Source: VFMC01 sp046331225 (GTDB lineage: Bacteria > Actinomycetota > Acidimicrobiia > Acidimicrobiales > Ilumatobacteraceae). Taken from it: a DNA stretch of 64,000 bases. Below the pieces are notes generated by a model that was not told the origin of the DNA, searched no databases, and saw nothing but the letters and a program-made list of their open reading frames with translations. The stretch is from assembly GCA_046331225.1 (NCBI GenBank), contig JAXLRF010000004.1, positions 186,001 to 250,000 on the forward strand, read 5' to 3'. Every line of letters starts with the position of its first letter. The stretch's first letter is position 1. Of the stretch, positions 52,342-63,050 are shown in pieces. The position numbers and the translations under genes were made by a program.

Positions 52342-52478
52342 GGGCCGGGAGCTTAGACCGCACGCGCGCACGCCGGTGACGTGGACGACACACGACGACA
52401 CGACCACGACACGACGACGACACGCAGCGTGACCAGGGCCCGGGGGACCGCCGGACGGGCCGGTCGTACACTGGTGGC
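52342..52478. promoter_or_regulatory. divergent promoter region, cNMP-binding gene and gpmI
   Basis: Minus-strand -10 TAAGCT (52350-52355) and plus-strand -10 TACACT (52467-52472, 6 nt before the gpmI GTG) give two near-leaderless starts. Between them, about 52385-52430, is a low-complexity ACGACAC-type run. No further gene is seen. Confidence 0.5.
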
Positions 52479-54122
<1,644 letters not shown>

Positions 54123-54141
54123 ACCGGTGACGCGGCGCCAG

Positions 54142-54147
54142 TAGCGT
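54142..54147 (+). promoter_or_regulatory. leaderless-type -10 box, peptidase operon
   Basis: TAGCGT, 7 nt before the ATG at 54155. The identical hexamer and spacing occur at 57944-57949 and, on the minus strand, at 63994-63999. Confidence 0.5.
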
Positions 54148-54154
54148 CGGGCCG

Positions 54155-55834
54155 ATGGACTACGGCTTCGATCGATACCTCCGCCACGCCGAGCTGACGC
54201 AGTGGCTGCACGACACCGCGGCGGCGCACCCGGACCTGGTGACGATCGAGTCGTACGGTCGCTCACACGGGGGGCGCGAGCTGTGGCTCGCCACGATCAC
54301 CGATCGATCGACCGGCGAGCACCACACCAAGCCGGCGCACTGGGTCGACGCGAACATCCACTCGGTCGAGGTCACCGGCGGCGTGGCCGCGCTGCACCTC
54401 ATCCACCACCTCGTCACCGGCTTCGGCAGCGACGACACCGTCACACGTGCGTTGCGCACCCGCACCTTCTACGTCGCGCCGCGGGTCAATCCCGACGGCG
54501 TCGAGTGGACGCTGGCCGACTCGCCCCAGTACCGCCGTAGCAGCGTGCGCGCCTGGCCGTGGCGCGACGCGCACCGGGCGCCGGGTCTGCACGAGCGCGA
54601 CATGGACGGAGACGGCCGGGTGCTGTCGATGCGCATCCCGGACCCGAACGGCGCGTGGATGGTCAGCGACCTCGACCCTCGCGTGATGAAGGCGGTGCCG
54701 ATCGACGGCACCGCCCCGGGTGTCGCCCGGTACCGCCTGATGTTCGAGGGCGAGATCGTCGACCACGACGGCTTCACGATCCCGACGCCGCGGCCCCCGC
54801 AGTCGCTCGACATGAACCGCAACTTCCCGGCCGGCTGGGGCACCGAGGTGCGCGGCAGCGGCGACCATCCGCTCAGCGAGCCCGAGATCGACGGGCTCGT
54901 GCGGGCGATGGTGGCCCGGCCCAACATCTGCGGGTACAACGCCTACCACACGAGCGGTGGCGTGCTCCTCCGGCCGTCGAGCACCAAGAGCGACGGCGAC
55001 CTGTCGCCGGTCGACGTGTGGGTGTGGAAGCAGCTCGGCGAGCGCGGCCACGCCCTCACCGGCTACACGGTGCACTCGGTGTTCGAGGACTTCACGTGGG
55101 ACAAGAAGGTCACCATGAGCGGCGCCGCCGACGACTGGGTGTACGAACACCTCGGCGTGTACGGCTGGACCACCGAGTTCTGGGACCTCATCCACGCGGC
55201 CACCGGCACCAAGCAGAGCACCCACTTCTGGTACGTCGGGCCCACCGAGGCCGAGGAGGTCGCGGTGCTGAAGTGGGCCGACGAGCACGGGCATCAGGGC
55301 GTGTACGTCGACTGGTACCCGTACGAGCATCCCCAGCTCGGCCCGGTCGAGCTGGGTGGCTGGGACGACATGTGCTCGTGGACCAACCCGCCGCTCGCGT
55401 TGCTCGCCGCCGAGGTGCGTCCGCACGCCGAGTTCGCCGTGTTCCAGGCACTCGCCGCCCCCGAGCTCGAAGTGCTGCACACCCGCGCCGAGTCGCTCGG
55501 CGGCGACACCTGGCGACTCGAGGTCGGCATCGCCAACACCGGCTTCCTGCCCACCGACGTGAGTGCACATGCGCGCTCGACGCGGATGGTGCTGCCGATC
55601 GTCGCCCAGGTCGACACCGGCTCGGGCGTCGAGGTGCTCGGTGGCCCGGCACGGCTCGAGCTCGGCCAGCTCGAGGGTCGTTCGGAGGCGCGCTTCAGCG
55701 GTCGTCACGACGGCACGCCCGACCGCACGCTCGCCACATGGGTGGTGCGCGCGTCGGCCGGCGCCGAGGTGCGGGTGCAGGTGTCGCACCAGCGCGCCGG
55801 CAGCGTCGAGGCCGCGGTGGTGCTCGGCTCGTGA
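54155..55834 (+). CDS. M14-family zinc carboxypeptidase-like protein
   Basis: 559 aa. Zinc ligands H69 and E72 in DANIHSVEVTGG replace the usual H-x-x-E loop; NRNFPAGW and SEPEIDGLVRAM fit M14, with a further His in YHTSGG. A beta-rich C-terminal domain (about 430-559) follows. No signal peptide is evident, so it seems cytoplasmic. Its stop overlaps the kinase-like gene (GTGA), placing it in a three-gene operon with amino-sugar enzymes. Confidence 0.87.
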   Translation: MDYGFDRYLRHAELTQWLHDTAAAHPDLVTIESYGRSHGGRELWLATITDRSTGEHHTKPAHWVDANIHSVEVTGGVAALHLIHHLVTGFGSDDTVTRALRTRTFYVAPRVNPDGVEWTLADSPQYRRSSVRAWPWRDAHRAPGLHERDMDGDGRVLSMRIPDPNGAWMVSDLDPRVMKAVPIDGTAPGVARYRLMFEGEIVDHDGFTIPTPRPPQSLDMNRNFPAGWGTEVRGSGDHPLSEPEIDGLVRAMVARPNICGYNAYHTSGGVLLRPSSTKSDGDLSPVDVWVWKQLGERGHALTGYTVHSVFEDFTWDKKVTMSGAADDWVYEHLGVYGWTTEFWDLIHAATGTKQSTHFWYVGPTEAEEVAVLKWADEHGHQGVYVDWYPYEHPQLGPVELGGWDDMCSWTNPPLALLAAEVRPHAEFAVFQALAAPELEVLHTRAESLGGDTWRLEVGIANTGFLPTDVSAHARSTRMVLPIVAQVDTGSGVEVLGGPARLELGQLEGRSEARFSGRHDGTPDRTLATWVVRASAGAEVRVQVSHQRAGSVEAAVVLGS

Positions 55835-56850
55835 CCGTCGCCGCGGGCGCGTCGTCCGACGCGGTCCGCCGACTGCTCCCCGCCGTCGAGGTGCGCGGCG
55901 ACGAACGACGGGTCTCGACCGACCAGGCCAACGTGTCGATCGCGGTCGACGAGCGGTGGCTGGTCAAGTGGTTCACGCGACCCGTCCGTCGCGCCGACCT
56001 CGAGTGCGTCGAGCAGCTCGCCCGCGTGCGGTTCGCACACATGCCCGCGCACGTCGGTGCGCTCGAGGGCGACGGCGGCGCTGACGGCCGCGTCGTCGCG
56101 GTCGTGAGCGAGCTGGTGGCCGACGCCACCGACGGCTGGCAGTGGTACGTCGACGACGTGCTCGGCTGGCTCGACGGGCACTCACCGCTCGGGCCGCTCG
56201 TGTCGACGGCGGCGCGGATGGGTGCGATCACGGCCGAGCTGCACCACGCTCTCGCGCTCGACCAGCCGCCGGTGGCGGCGCCCGCCGACGACCTGCGGCG
56301 CACCGTCGCCGAGCGGCGTGCGCAGGCACTGGCGCACACCACCGGGACCGCCGGCGACCGGCTGCGCGAGCGGATCGACCGGATCGACGCCGTGCTCGCG
56401 CAGCTCGACGACGTCGACGAGATCCAGGTGCAGCGCGTGCACGGCGACCTGCACGCCGGCCAGTTCCTGCGCGCCGGCGACGTGCGCGACGGTCGCCTGC
56501 TGGTCATCGACTTCGACGGCGACCCGATGACCGACGCGTCGCGACGCCTGGCGCGCCAGCCCGTCGAGCGCGACCTCGCCGGGCTGCTGCAGTCGCTCGA
56601 CCACGTGGCCCGGGTGGCCGCGAAGCGTCGGCCCGGTGCCGACGTCTCGGCGTTCGTCCGCGGCGCGACCCAGGTGGCCGAGGCCGCCTACCGCGACGCG
56701 CACCCGGTCGACGACCGGCTGCTGCTGCCGCTCCGCGTGGCCCAGGAGCTGCACGAGTTCGCGTACGCCGGCCTGCACCTGCCCGTGTGGACCTACGTGC
56801 CCGAGGCGGCCATCCAGTCGCTGTTCCCTGCCACCGATCCACAGGAGTGA
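55831..56850 (+). CDS. maltokinase/glucosamine-kinase-like sugar kinase
   Basis: 339-aa aminoglycoside-phosphotransferase-fold kinase. QVQRVHGDLHAGQFLRAG is the catalytic loop and LLVIDFDGDPMTD the metal site; the Q-x-x-HGDLHxGQ pattern fits actinobacterial glucosamine kinases related to maltokinase. A SIS-domain amino-sugar isomerase gene follows, which supports glucosamine as substrate. Confident as a kinase, moderate for glucosamine. GTG start overlaps the peptidase stop. Confidence 0.8.
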   Translation: MTVAAGASSDAVRRLLPAVEVRGDERRVSTDQANVSIAVDERWLVKWFTRPVRRADLECVEQLARVRFAHMPAHVGALEGDGGADGRVVAVVSELVADATDGWQWYVDDVLGWLDGHSPLGPLVSTAARMGAITAELHHALALDQPPVAAPADDLRRTVAERRAQALAHTTGTAGDRLRERIDRIDAVLAQLDDVDEIQVQRVHGDLHAGQFLRAGDVRDGRLLVIDFDGDPMTDASRRLARQPVERDLAGLLQSLDHVARVAAKRRPGADVSAFVRGATQVAEAAYRDAHPVDDRLLLPLRVAQELHEFAYAGLHLPVWTYVPEAAIQSLFPATDPQE

Positions 56851-56852
56851 CC

Positions 56853-57812
56853 GTGTCCGAGCTCGACCCCGCCGGCTTCCGCGCCGACCTCGACGCCAAG
56901 CCCCGCGTGCTGCGCGCGCTCGCCGACGCGATCGACGACGATGGGCTGCACTGGCCGGTCGATCGAGCGCCCGAGCGCGTGCTGCTCACCGGCATGGGCT
57001 CGAGCTGGTTCGCCGCCCAGAGCGCTGCGCTCCGGCTGCGCCGTGCCGGCGTCGCCGCGGTGGCCGAGCTGTCGTCGGCCGACACCTCGTGGCCGGCTGC
57101 GCCCGGGCTGTTGGTGGTGGGCATCTCGGCGAGCGGTGGTTCGGCCGAGACACTCGACTTCGTCGCTGCACATCCGGGGTACGTCGCGCTCACGAACGTG
57201 CCGGGCTCGCGCATCACCGAGGGCGCGTCGTCGGTGGTGCCGATGCTGGCCGAGCCCGAGGCGGGCGGGGTGGCGTGCCGCAGCTTCCAGCACACGCTGG
57301 TGGCGTTGCTCGCGCTCGAGGAGCAGCTGACCGGTGGCCCGCTCGGGCTGGCCGACCGGGTGCGCCGCACGGCGGACGCCACCGAGGCGCTGCTCACCGA
57401 CACGACCTGGCTCGACCGCACGGTCGAGCTGCTCGACGGCCCGCACGGCGTGTACGCGATCGCCCCGGCCGACCGCATCTCGAGCGCGCTGCAGGGTGCG
57501 CTCATGGTGCGCGAAGGGCCGCGCCGTCCGGCCGACGGCTGCGAGACCGGCGACTGGAGTCATGTCGACGTGTACCTCACCAAGACGCTCGCCTACCGGG
57601 CGCTGCTGTTCTCGGGCAGCCGGCACGACCCCGCGGCGCGCGAGTGGCTCGCCTCGCGTGGTTCGACCGTGGTGGCCGTCGGCGGTGGCGCCCCCGGCGA
57701 CGCAGGTGCCGTCCGCTTCGCCGGCGACGACGACCCGGTCGTGGCGCTGCTCACCGAGATCGTCGTGCCCGAGCTGGTGGCCGCGAGGTGGTGGGCGGCG
57801 CAGAGCGCCTGA
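56853..57812 (+). CDS. SIS-domain sugar isomerase-like protein
   Basis: 319 aa with two SIS domains similar to the isomerase half of GlmS: ERVLLTGMGSSWFAAQSAALRLRR, VVGISASGGSAETLDFV, then the second domain with GVYAIAPADRISSALQGALMVREGPRRPADGCETGDWSHVD. It may isomerise or deaminate an amino-sugar phosphate made by the adjacent kinase. AGGAG lies 5 nt before the GTG, 2 nt after the kinase stop. Confidence 0.85.
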   Translation: MSELDPAGFRADLDAKPRVLRALADAIDDDGLHWPVDRAPERVLLTGMGSSWFAAQSAALRLRRAGVAAVAELSSADTSWPAAPGLLVVGISASGGSAETLDFVAAHPGYVALTNVPGSRITEGASSVVPMLAEPEAGGVACRSFQHTLVALLALEEQLTGGPLGLADRVRRTADATEALLTDTTWLDRTVELLDGPHGVYAIAPADRISSALQGALMVREGPRRPADGCETGDWSHVDVYLTKTLAYRALLFSGSRHDPAAREWLASRGSTVVAVGGGAPGDAGAVRFAGDDDPVVALLTEIVVPELVAARWWAAQSA

Positions 57813-57943
57813 GCTCGCGCGCCACGCGCGATCGACCCGATCCAGGCACCCTGCGCGCGACGGCACCGCCGCTGCGTGGGATCGACGCTGGGTCACTCGG
57901 CTCATCCACCGTTCGCCGCGGACACCTCCGTGCGGCGCGTCGT

Positions 57944-57949
57944 TAGCGT
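57944..57949 (+). promoter_or_regulatory. leaderless-type -10 box, secreted repeat protein
   Basis: TAGCGT, 7 nt before the ATG at 57957. Confidence 0.45.
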
Positions 57950-57956
57950 GCGACAG

Positions 57957-60527
57957 ATGCGAAGGACCAGGACCGTGGCGGCACGTCTGGGCGGCGCGAT
58001 CGCCGTTCTCGCAGTCGCCTTCGTCACGCTCGGGAGCGGCGCCGCGAGCGCCGCCACGACGGCGTTCGTCGGCCTCACGCCGGCACGCCTGCTCGAGACC
58101 CGGTCCGGTGCCGGACTCACCACCGTCGACGGCCAGTTCCAGGGCGGCGGTGCCGTGGGACCGGGTGCGACGGTCGACCTGCCGGTGCTCAACCGTGGCG
58201 GCGTGCCCGCGAGCGGCGTGGCTGCCGTGGCGCTCAACGTCACCGTCACCTCACCCACCTCGTCGAGCTACGTCACCGTGTACCCGAGCGGCCAGGGTCG
58301 TCCCAACGCCTCGAACCTCAACATGGTGCCGGGCGACACCAAGTCGAACATGGTGATCGTCGCCGTCGGCGGCAACGGCGCGATCTCGCTCTACAACCAG
58401 AGCGGCTCGACCGACCTGATCGTCGACGTGCTCGGTTGGTTCCCGACCAGCAGCGGCTTCGGCGGCCTCACCCCGGCCCGACTGCTCGAGACCCGCGGCG
58501 ACGCAGGCCTCGCCACCGCCGACGGTCAGTACCTGGCCGGTGGCGCGATCGGCCCCAACGGCACGATCGACCTGCCCGTGCTCAACCGGGGCGGCATCCC
58601 CGGCAGCGGCGTGGCTGCCGTGGCGCTCAACGTCACCGTCACCGGTCCCACGGCCGGCAGCTTCGTCACCGTCTACCCGACGGGCCAGGGCCGCCCCAAC
58701 GCCTCGAACCTCAACATGGCACCCGGCGACACCAAGTCGAACATGGTGATCGTGCCCGTCGGCGCCAACGGTTCGATCTCGCTCTACAACCTCGCCGGCT
58801 CGACCCACCTGATCGTCGACGTGCTCGGCTGGTTCGCCACCGGCAGCACGTTCGGCGGCCTCACCCCGGCCCGTCTGCTCGAGACCCGGACCGACCCCGG
58901 GCTCGGCACGGCCGATGGTCAGTACCTGGCCGGCGGCGCGCTCTCCGGCGACCGCACCCTCGACCTGCCCGTGCTCGGTCGCGGCGGCGTGCCGGCCAGC
59001 GGCGTCGGCGCCGTGGCGCTCAACGTCACGGCCACCCAGCCGTCGGCGGGCAGCTTCCTCACGATCTACCCGACCGGCCGCACCCGGCCGACGGCGTCGA
59101 ACCTCAACACCTCGCCCGGCAACACCGTGTCGAACATGGTGATCGTGCCGGTCGGCGTGAACGGGATGATCTCGCTCTACAACCTGGCCGGCTCGGTGCA
59201 CCTCGTCGTCGACGTGCTCGGCTGGTTCCCGACCGATCAGGGCTCGGGTGGTCCGACCACCACGACCACCCCACCCGCCCCGACCACCGGCACCCGCCTC
59301 GTCAACGGCCTCACCGGTCTCGACACGAGCAGCAACGGTGGTGCCGCCGGCGTGGCGATCAGTGGCAACGGCCGGTACGTGGCGTTCGAGAGCACGCAGA
59401 AGCTCGTGCCGCAGGACAACAACGTCAACACCGACATCTACGTCCGTGACCTCGTCTCTGGATCCGTCATCCTCGCCAGCGTCCCTCAGGCCGGGGGAAT
59501 CGCGACCTCGAACTCGTACGAGCCGAGCCTCAGCTACGACGGCACCCGCGTGGCGTTCTACTCCAACGCGGTCCTCAGCGCCGACGACAAGAACGGCAGC
59601 ACCAGCGACATCTACGTCCGCGACCTCGTCGGCAACACCACCACGCTGGTGAGCATGGCCGTCGGCAACGCCCAGACCAACGGCCTGTCGAACTGGCCGG
59701 CGATCAGCGGCAACGGCCGCTTCGTGGCGTTCAACTCGGCGGCGAGCAACCTGGTCGCCGGCGACACCAACAACTCGATGGACGTCTTCGTCCGCGACCT
59801 GCAGACGCAGCAGACGGAGCGCGTCAGCGTGTCGAGCAGCGAGGCCCAGGCCACCGGCGGTGGCGGCGGCTCGTTCGACCCGGGCATCAGCTTCGACGGC
59901 AGCCGCGTCGTGTTCGACTCGAACGAGACGAGCCTGTGGGCGCCGAATCCGCCGAGCCCGCTCATCCGGCACGTCTACATGCGCGACCGCAACGCCGGCA
60001 CCACCACGCTGCTCACGATGGCCACCGACGGCCTGCCGTCGGACACCATCCCGTCCGGTCTGACCGACGCCGCCTCGCAGGACCCGTCGATCAGCTCCGA
60101 CGGCCAGTGGGTCGTGTTCCACTCGCAGTCGCCCGATCTGGTGAACGGCGACGGCGACGCGGTCGAGGACCTGTTCCGTGTGCCCGCCACCGGCGGCACC
60201 ATCACCCGCATCGCCACCAACGTCGGCGAGGGCATGGGCGAGGGGGCCAACGTGCAGGTGAGCAGCACCGGTCGCTACGTCGCCTACAGCAGCGCCGCCT
60301 CGGGCGTCCGCCAGGTGTACCGCTACGACGCCACCAACGCGAGCACCACCGTGTTCAGCGTCAGCACCGGCGGCGCCACCGGCAACGACGACTCGCAGGA
60401 TGCCGTGATCTCCGATGACGGCAAGGCCGTGGCCTTCATCTCGCACGCCACCAACCTGGCCGGCACGATCACCGGTGTGTACAACGACCCCAAGGTCGGC
60501 AACGTCTACGTGCACACGGTGGCCTGA
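57957..60527 (+). CDS. secreted protein with three 131-aa repeats and a PD40-type beta-propeller
   Basis: 856 aa. A signal peptide (RTVAARLGGAIAVLAVAFVTLGSGAASA) is followed by three near-identical 131-residue repeats, each running from GLTPARLLETR to VDVLGWFPT. A Thr/Pro linker (about 430-445) leads to a TolB/PD40-like propeller with five or more blades (NGRYVAFESTQKLVPQ, DIYVRDLVSG, DGTRVAFYSNAVL). Probably surface or extracellular binding. No sortase motif or C-terminal anchor seen. Confidence 0.85.
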   Translation: MRRTRTVAARLGGAIAVLAVAFVTLGSGAASAATTAFVGLTPARLLETRSGAGLTTVDGQFQGGGAVGPGATVDLPVLNRGGVPASGVAAVALNVTVTSPTSSSYVTVYPSGQGRPNASNLNMVPGDTKSNMVIVAVGGNGAISLYNQSGSTDLIVDVLGWFPTSSGFGGLTPARLLETRGDAGLATADGQYLAGGAIGPNGTIDLPVLNRGGIPGSGVAAVALNVTVTGPTAGSFVTVYPTGQGRPNASNLNMAPGDTKSNMVIVPVGANGSISLYNLAGSTHLIVDVLGWFATGSTFGGLTPARLLETRTDPGLGTADGQYLAGGALSGDRTLDLPVLGRGGVPASGVGAVALNVTATQPSAGSFLTIYPTGRTRPTASNLNTSPGNTVSNMVIVPVGVNGMISLYNLAGSVHLVVDVLGWFPTDQGSGGPTTTTTPPAPTTGTRLVNGLTGLDTSSNGGAAGVAISGNGRYVAFESTQKLVPQDNNVNTDIYVRDLVSGSVILASVPQAGGIATSNSYEPSLSYDGTRVAFYSNAVLSADDKNGSTSDIYVRDLVGNTTTLVSMAVGNAQTNGLSNWPAISGNGRFVAFNSAASNLVAGDTNNSMDVFVRDLQTQQTERVSVSSSEAQATGGGGGSFDPGISFDGSRVVFDSNETSLWAPNPPSPLIRHVYMRDRNAGTTTLLTMATDGLPSDTIPSGLTDAASQDPSISSDGQWVVFHSQSPDLVNGDGDAVEDLFRVPATGGTITRIATNVGEGMGEGANVQVSSTGRYVAYSSAASGVRQVYRYDATNASTTVFSVSTGGATGNDDSQDAVISDDGKAVAFISHATNLAGTITGVYNDPKVGNVYVHTVA
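58071..59250 (+). repeat. three tandem 393-bp repeats within the secreted protein gene
   Basis: Units begin at 58071, 58464 and 58857, all in phase (131 codons). They are highly similar at DNA level, for example CTCAACGTCACCGTCACC, suggesting recent duplication or ongoing homogenisation. Confidence 0.88.
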
Positions 60528-60572
60528 TCGGCACGAGCCGAGCACACACCGTCGGCGCTGCGGGTGCCGCGA

Positions 60573-62315
60573 TCACACCGGGGCGGGCTGCGGGCCGCGC
60601 ACGAGCCCGCCGGGCAGCTGGCCCGTGTGCTCGCCGTCGGCGAAGGTCTCGACCCCGCGCTTGAACGTGTGGCGGTAGCCGCTCGCGTCCTGCATCAGGC
60701 GCCGCCCGCCTGCGGGCAGGTCGCGCACGATGTGCGGCGGGTGCGCCGCGAGGGTGCTCATGTCGATCACGTTCAGGTCGGCCAGGTAGCCCGGGGCGAC
60801 CACGCCGCGGTCGAACCAGCCGACGTGCTGCGCGCCGCGCTGGGTGAGGTGGTGCACCATCAGCTCGATCGGCAGCGGATCGCGATGACGGTCGCGGGTC
60901 CACAGCGCGAGCGCGGTGGTGGTCATGCTCGCGTCGCTGATCGCACCGCAGTGCGCACCGGCGTCGCTGAGGCCGAGCAACGAGTTGGGCGCCATCAGCA
61001 TCTCGCGCACGTCGTCGAGGTTGCCCCTCGCGAAGTTGAACAGCGGCATGTAGAGCAGCTGGTTGCCGTCGCGCTCGACCAGCAGGTCGAGCACCACCTC
61101 GACCGGGTTGCGGCCCGACGCGGCGGCGATGCCGGCGATCGACGACTCGGCGGTCGGCTCGTAGTCGACGGGATCGCCCATCGGGAACAGCTTGTGGAAG
61201 CCGTTGGTGATCTCGTGCAGCATCCCGTCGATCTCGCGGGTGGCGTGCTCGGCGACGATGCGGGCGCGACGGTCGGGATCGCGCAGCGCGTGCACCAGCT
61301 CGGGCAGCGGCAGGCGCGCGACCTCCTGGAAGCTCGGGCACAGGATGAGCGGGTTGAGCGTGGCCGTCAGGCCCTGCAGCACCCCGATCGGGCGGGCCGA
61401 CACCTGGGTCTTGAGCGGCAGGCCCGCGGCCACGCACTCGTCGACCCACGCCTTCATCTCGCGCCAGCGGTCGGGCAGCGGCTCGGGCTGCTGCACGGTC
61501 ATGCTGAGCGGACGGCCGGTCGCCTCGACGAGCGAGCGCATCATCGCCATCTCGGCCGTCGTGTAGTCGACGTCGGGCGACTGGTACGCGTCGCTGATCA
61601 GCTGGATGACGCCGCGGCCGGTCTCGGCCATCGCGCCGGCCAGCGCGGTGAGCTCGTCGATCGAGCTGTACCGGGTGCCGAGCGGCGCGCCGTCGCGCGT
61701 GCGGTGGATGTAGGTGCGGCTGGTGGTGAAGCCGACCGCGCCGGCCCGCATGCCGAGCTTCACCTGCGCGGCCATCTCGGCCAGCTCGTCGGCGGTCGGC
61801 AGCTCCATCGGGTCGGCACCCCGCTCACCCATCACGTATGCGCGGAGCGGTGCGTGGGTGACGTGGGTGGCGACGTCGAGCGCGTACCGGCGACGGTCGA
61901 GCGCGTCCATGTAGTCGGTGAAGGTCTCCCAGTCCCACGTGAGGCCCTCGGCGAGCGCCGTGCCCGGGATGTCCTCGACGCCCTCGAGCATCGAGATCAG
62001 GAAGTCGTGGTGCTCGGGGCGTGCCGGCGCGAACCCGACGCCGCAGTTGCCCATGACGATCGAGGTGACGCCGTGCACGCTGCTCGGCGCGAGGATCGGG
62101 TCCCACGTGGCCTGGCCGTCGAAGTGGGTGTGCACGTCGATGAAGCCGGGCGTGACGGTGAGGCCGTCGCCGTCGATCTCGCGGTGACCGCGACCGTCGA
62201 CCGAACCGACCGCGGTGATGCGGTCGCCCGAGACGGCGACGTCGGCGACGACGGGTGCGGCACCCGTGCCGTCGACCACGGTGGCGTTGCGGATGACCAG
62301 ATCGTGCTCGCTCAT
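60573..62315 (-). CDS. N-acyl-D-amino-acid deacylase-family amidohydrolase
   Basis: 580 aa. The amidohydrolase metal site is GFIDVHTHFDGQATWDP, with GNCGVGFAP, HVTHAPLRAYVMGERG and the later GLSDAGAHCGAISD (metal Asp). This layout matches D-aminoacylases and related D-amino-acid amidohydrolases. The real substrate is unknown. The ATG at 62315 follows CACAAT by 6 nt. Confidence 0.87.
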   Translation of the reverse strand: MSEHDLVIRNATVVDGTGAAPVVADVAVSGDRITAVGSVDGRGHREIDGDGLTVTPGFIDVHTHFDGQATWDPILAPSSVHGVTSIVMGNCGVGFAPARPEHHDFLISMLEGVEDIPGTALAEGLTWDWETFTDYMDALDRRRYALDVATHVTHAPLRAYVMGERGADPMELPTADELAEMAAQVKLGMRAGAVGFTTSRTYIHRTRDGAPLGTRYSSIDELTALAGAMAETGRGVIQLISDAYQSPDVDYTTAEMAMMRSLVEATGRPLSMTVQQPEPLPDRWREMKAWVDECVAAGLPLKTQVSARPIGVLQGLTATLNPLILCPSFQEVARLPLPELVHALRDPDRRARIVAEHATREIDGMLHEITNGFHKLFPMGDPVDYEPTAESSIAGIAAASGRNPVEVVLDLLVERDGNQLLYMPLFNFARGNLDDVREMLMAPNSLLGLSDAGAHCGAISDASMTTTALALWTRDRHRDPLPIELMVHHLTQRGAQHVGWFDRGVVAPGYLADLNVIDMSTLAAHPPHIVRDLPAGGRRLMQDASGYRHTFKRGVETFADGEHTGQLPGGLVRGPQPAPV

Positions 62316-62418
62316 GGATCCATTGTGGTGCAGCGGCGCGACGCGTCCGGCAGCGGGCGGCGCGCGACGGCTGGCGCCGTGTCACGCCCGAACCTGGAGG
62401 TGGCGTCAGAATGTGGCC

Positions 62419-62769
62419 GTGACGAGCGATGGGTGGCCGCTGATCGGGCGAGCATCGCTGGTCGACGAGGTCGTCGAGTTCCTGGCCGACCCCACGTGCG
62501 AGGGCGTGTTCCTGGTGGGCGAGCCGGGCGTCGGCGCGACCCGCCTGCTCGACGAGGTGCTCGAGCGAGCGCGCAGCGAGGGGGCCCGCATCGCCCGATC
62601 GGTGGCGTCGCCGGCCATGCAGTCGGTCGCGTTCGGTGCGATCGCCCCGAACGTACTCGTACGCCCCGTCGCTCTCCGCCGACGGCCGCTACCTGCCGTT
62701 GAGCGTCGCCGACGCGAATGCGTACGAGGACGTGTACGTGCGGGTCCTGACGCACTGACGATTGAGTAG
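62419..62769 (+). pseudogene. remnant: LAL-type regulator N-terminus fused to a propeller-gene tail
   Basis: The GTG frame starts like the AAA ATPase part of a large LuxR-type regulator (WPLIGRASLVDEVVEFL, FLVGEPGVGATRLLDEVLERA, a Walker A-like GEPGVGATR with Ala for Lys). After about 75 codons it loses similarity. From 62651 another frame encodes a 35-codon end of a PD40 propeller protein (LSADGRYLPLSVADANAYEDVYVRVLTH, stop at 62756-62758). The junction near 62645-62651 looks like a deletion that removed most of two genes. Confidence 0.65.
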
Positions 62770-62837
62770 GGATCACTCATGCCGCGGCTCGGTCGGGCAC
62801 GCACGATGGGGCTCGAACCCGAACCCCTGGAGGAACG

Positions 62838-63032
62838 ATGACGCTCTCGCAACTCGCACCGGCCGATCTGGCCGCGCTCGGCACCCTGCTCGACCAGTAC
62901 CAGGCCGCTCGCGGCGACGCCGAGGCCGCACGCTGGCGCGAGTTGTTGTTCGACGAGGTGCGCCGTCGGTTCGTGGCCGAGGACGAGGCGCAGCGGATGA
63001 TGGCCGAGGCGCGGGCGGCCCGCGGCGGCTGA
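62838..63032 (+). CDS. small helical protein (64 aa)
   Basis: Charged and largely helical: LAPADLAALGTLLDQYQAARGDAEAARWRELLFDEVRRR, ending MMAEARAARGG. A GGAGGAACG site precedes the ATG, so translation is likely. No family recognised. Confidence 0.65.
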   Translation: MTLSQLAPADLAALGTLLDQYQAARGDAEAARWRELLFDEVRRRFVAEDEAQRMMAEARAARGG

Positions 63033-63050
63033 GCCCGGCTGATCGACCGG

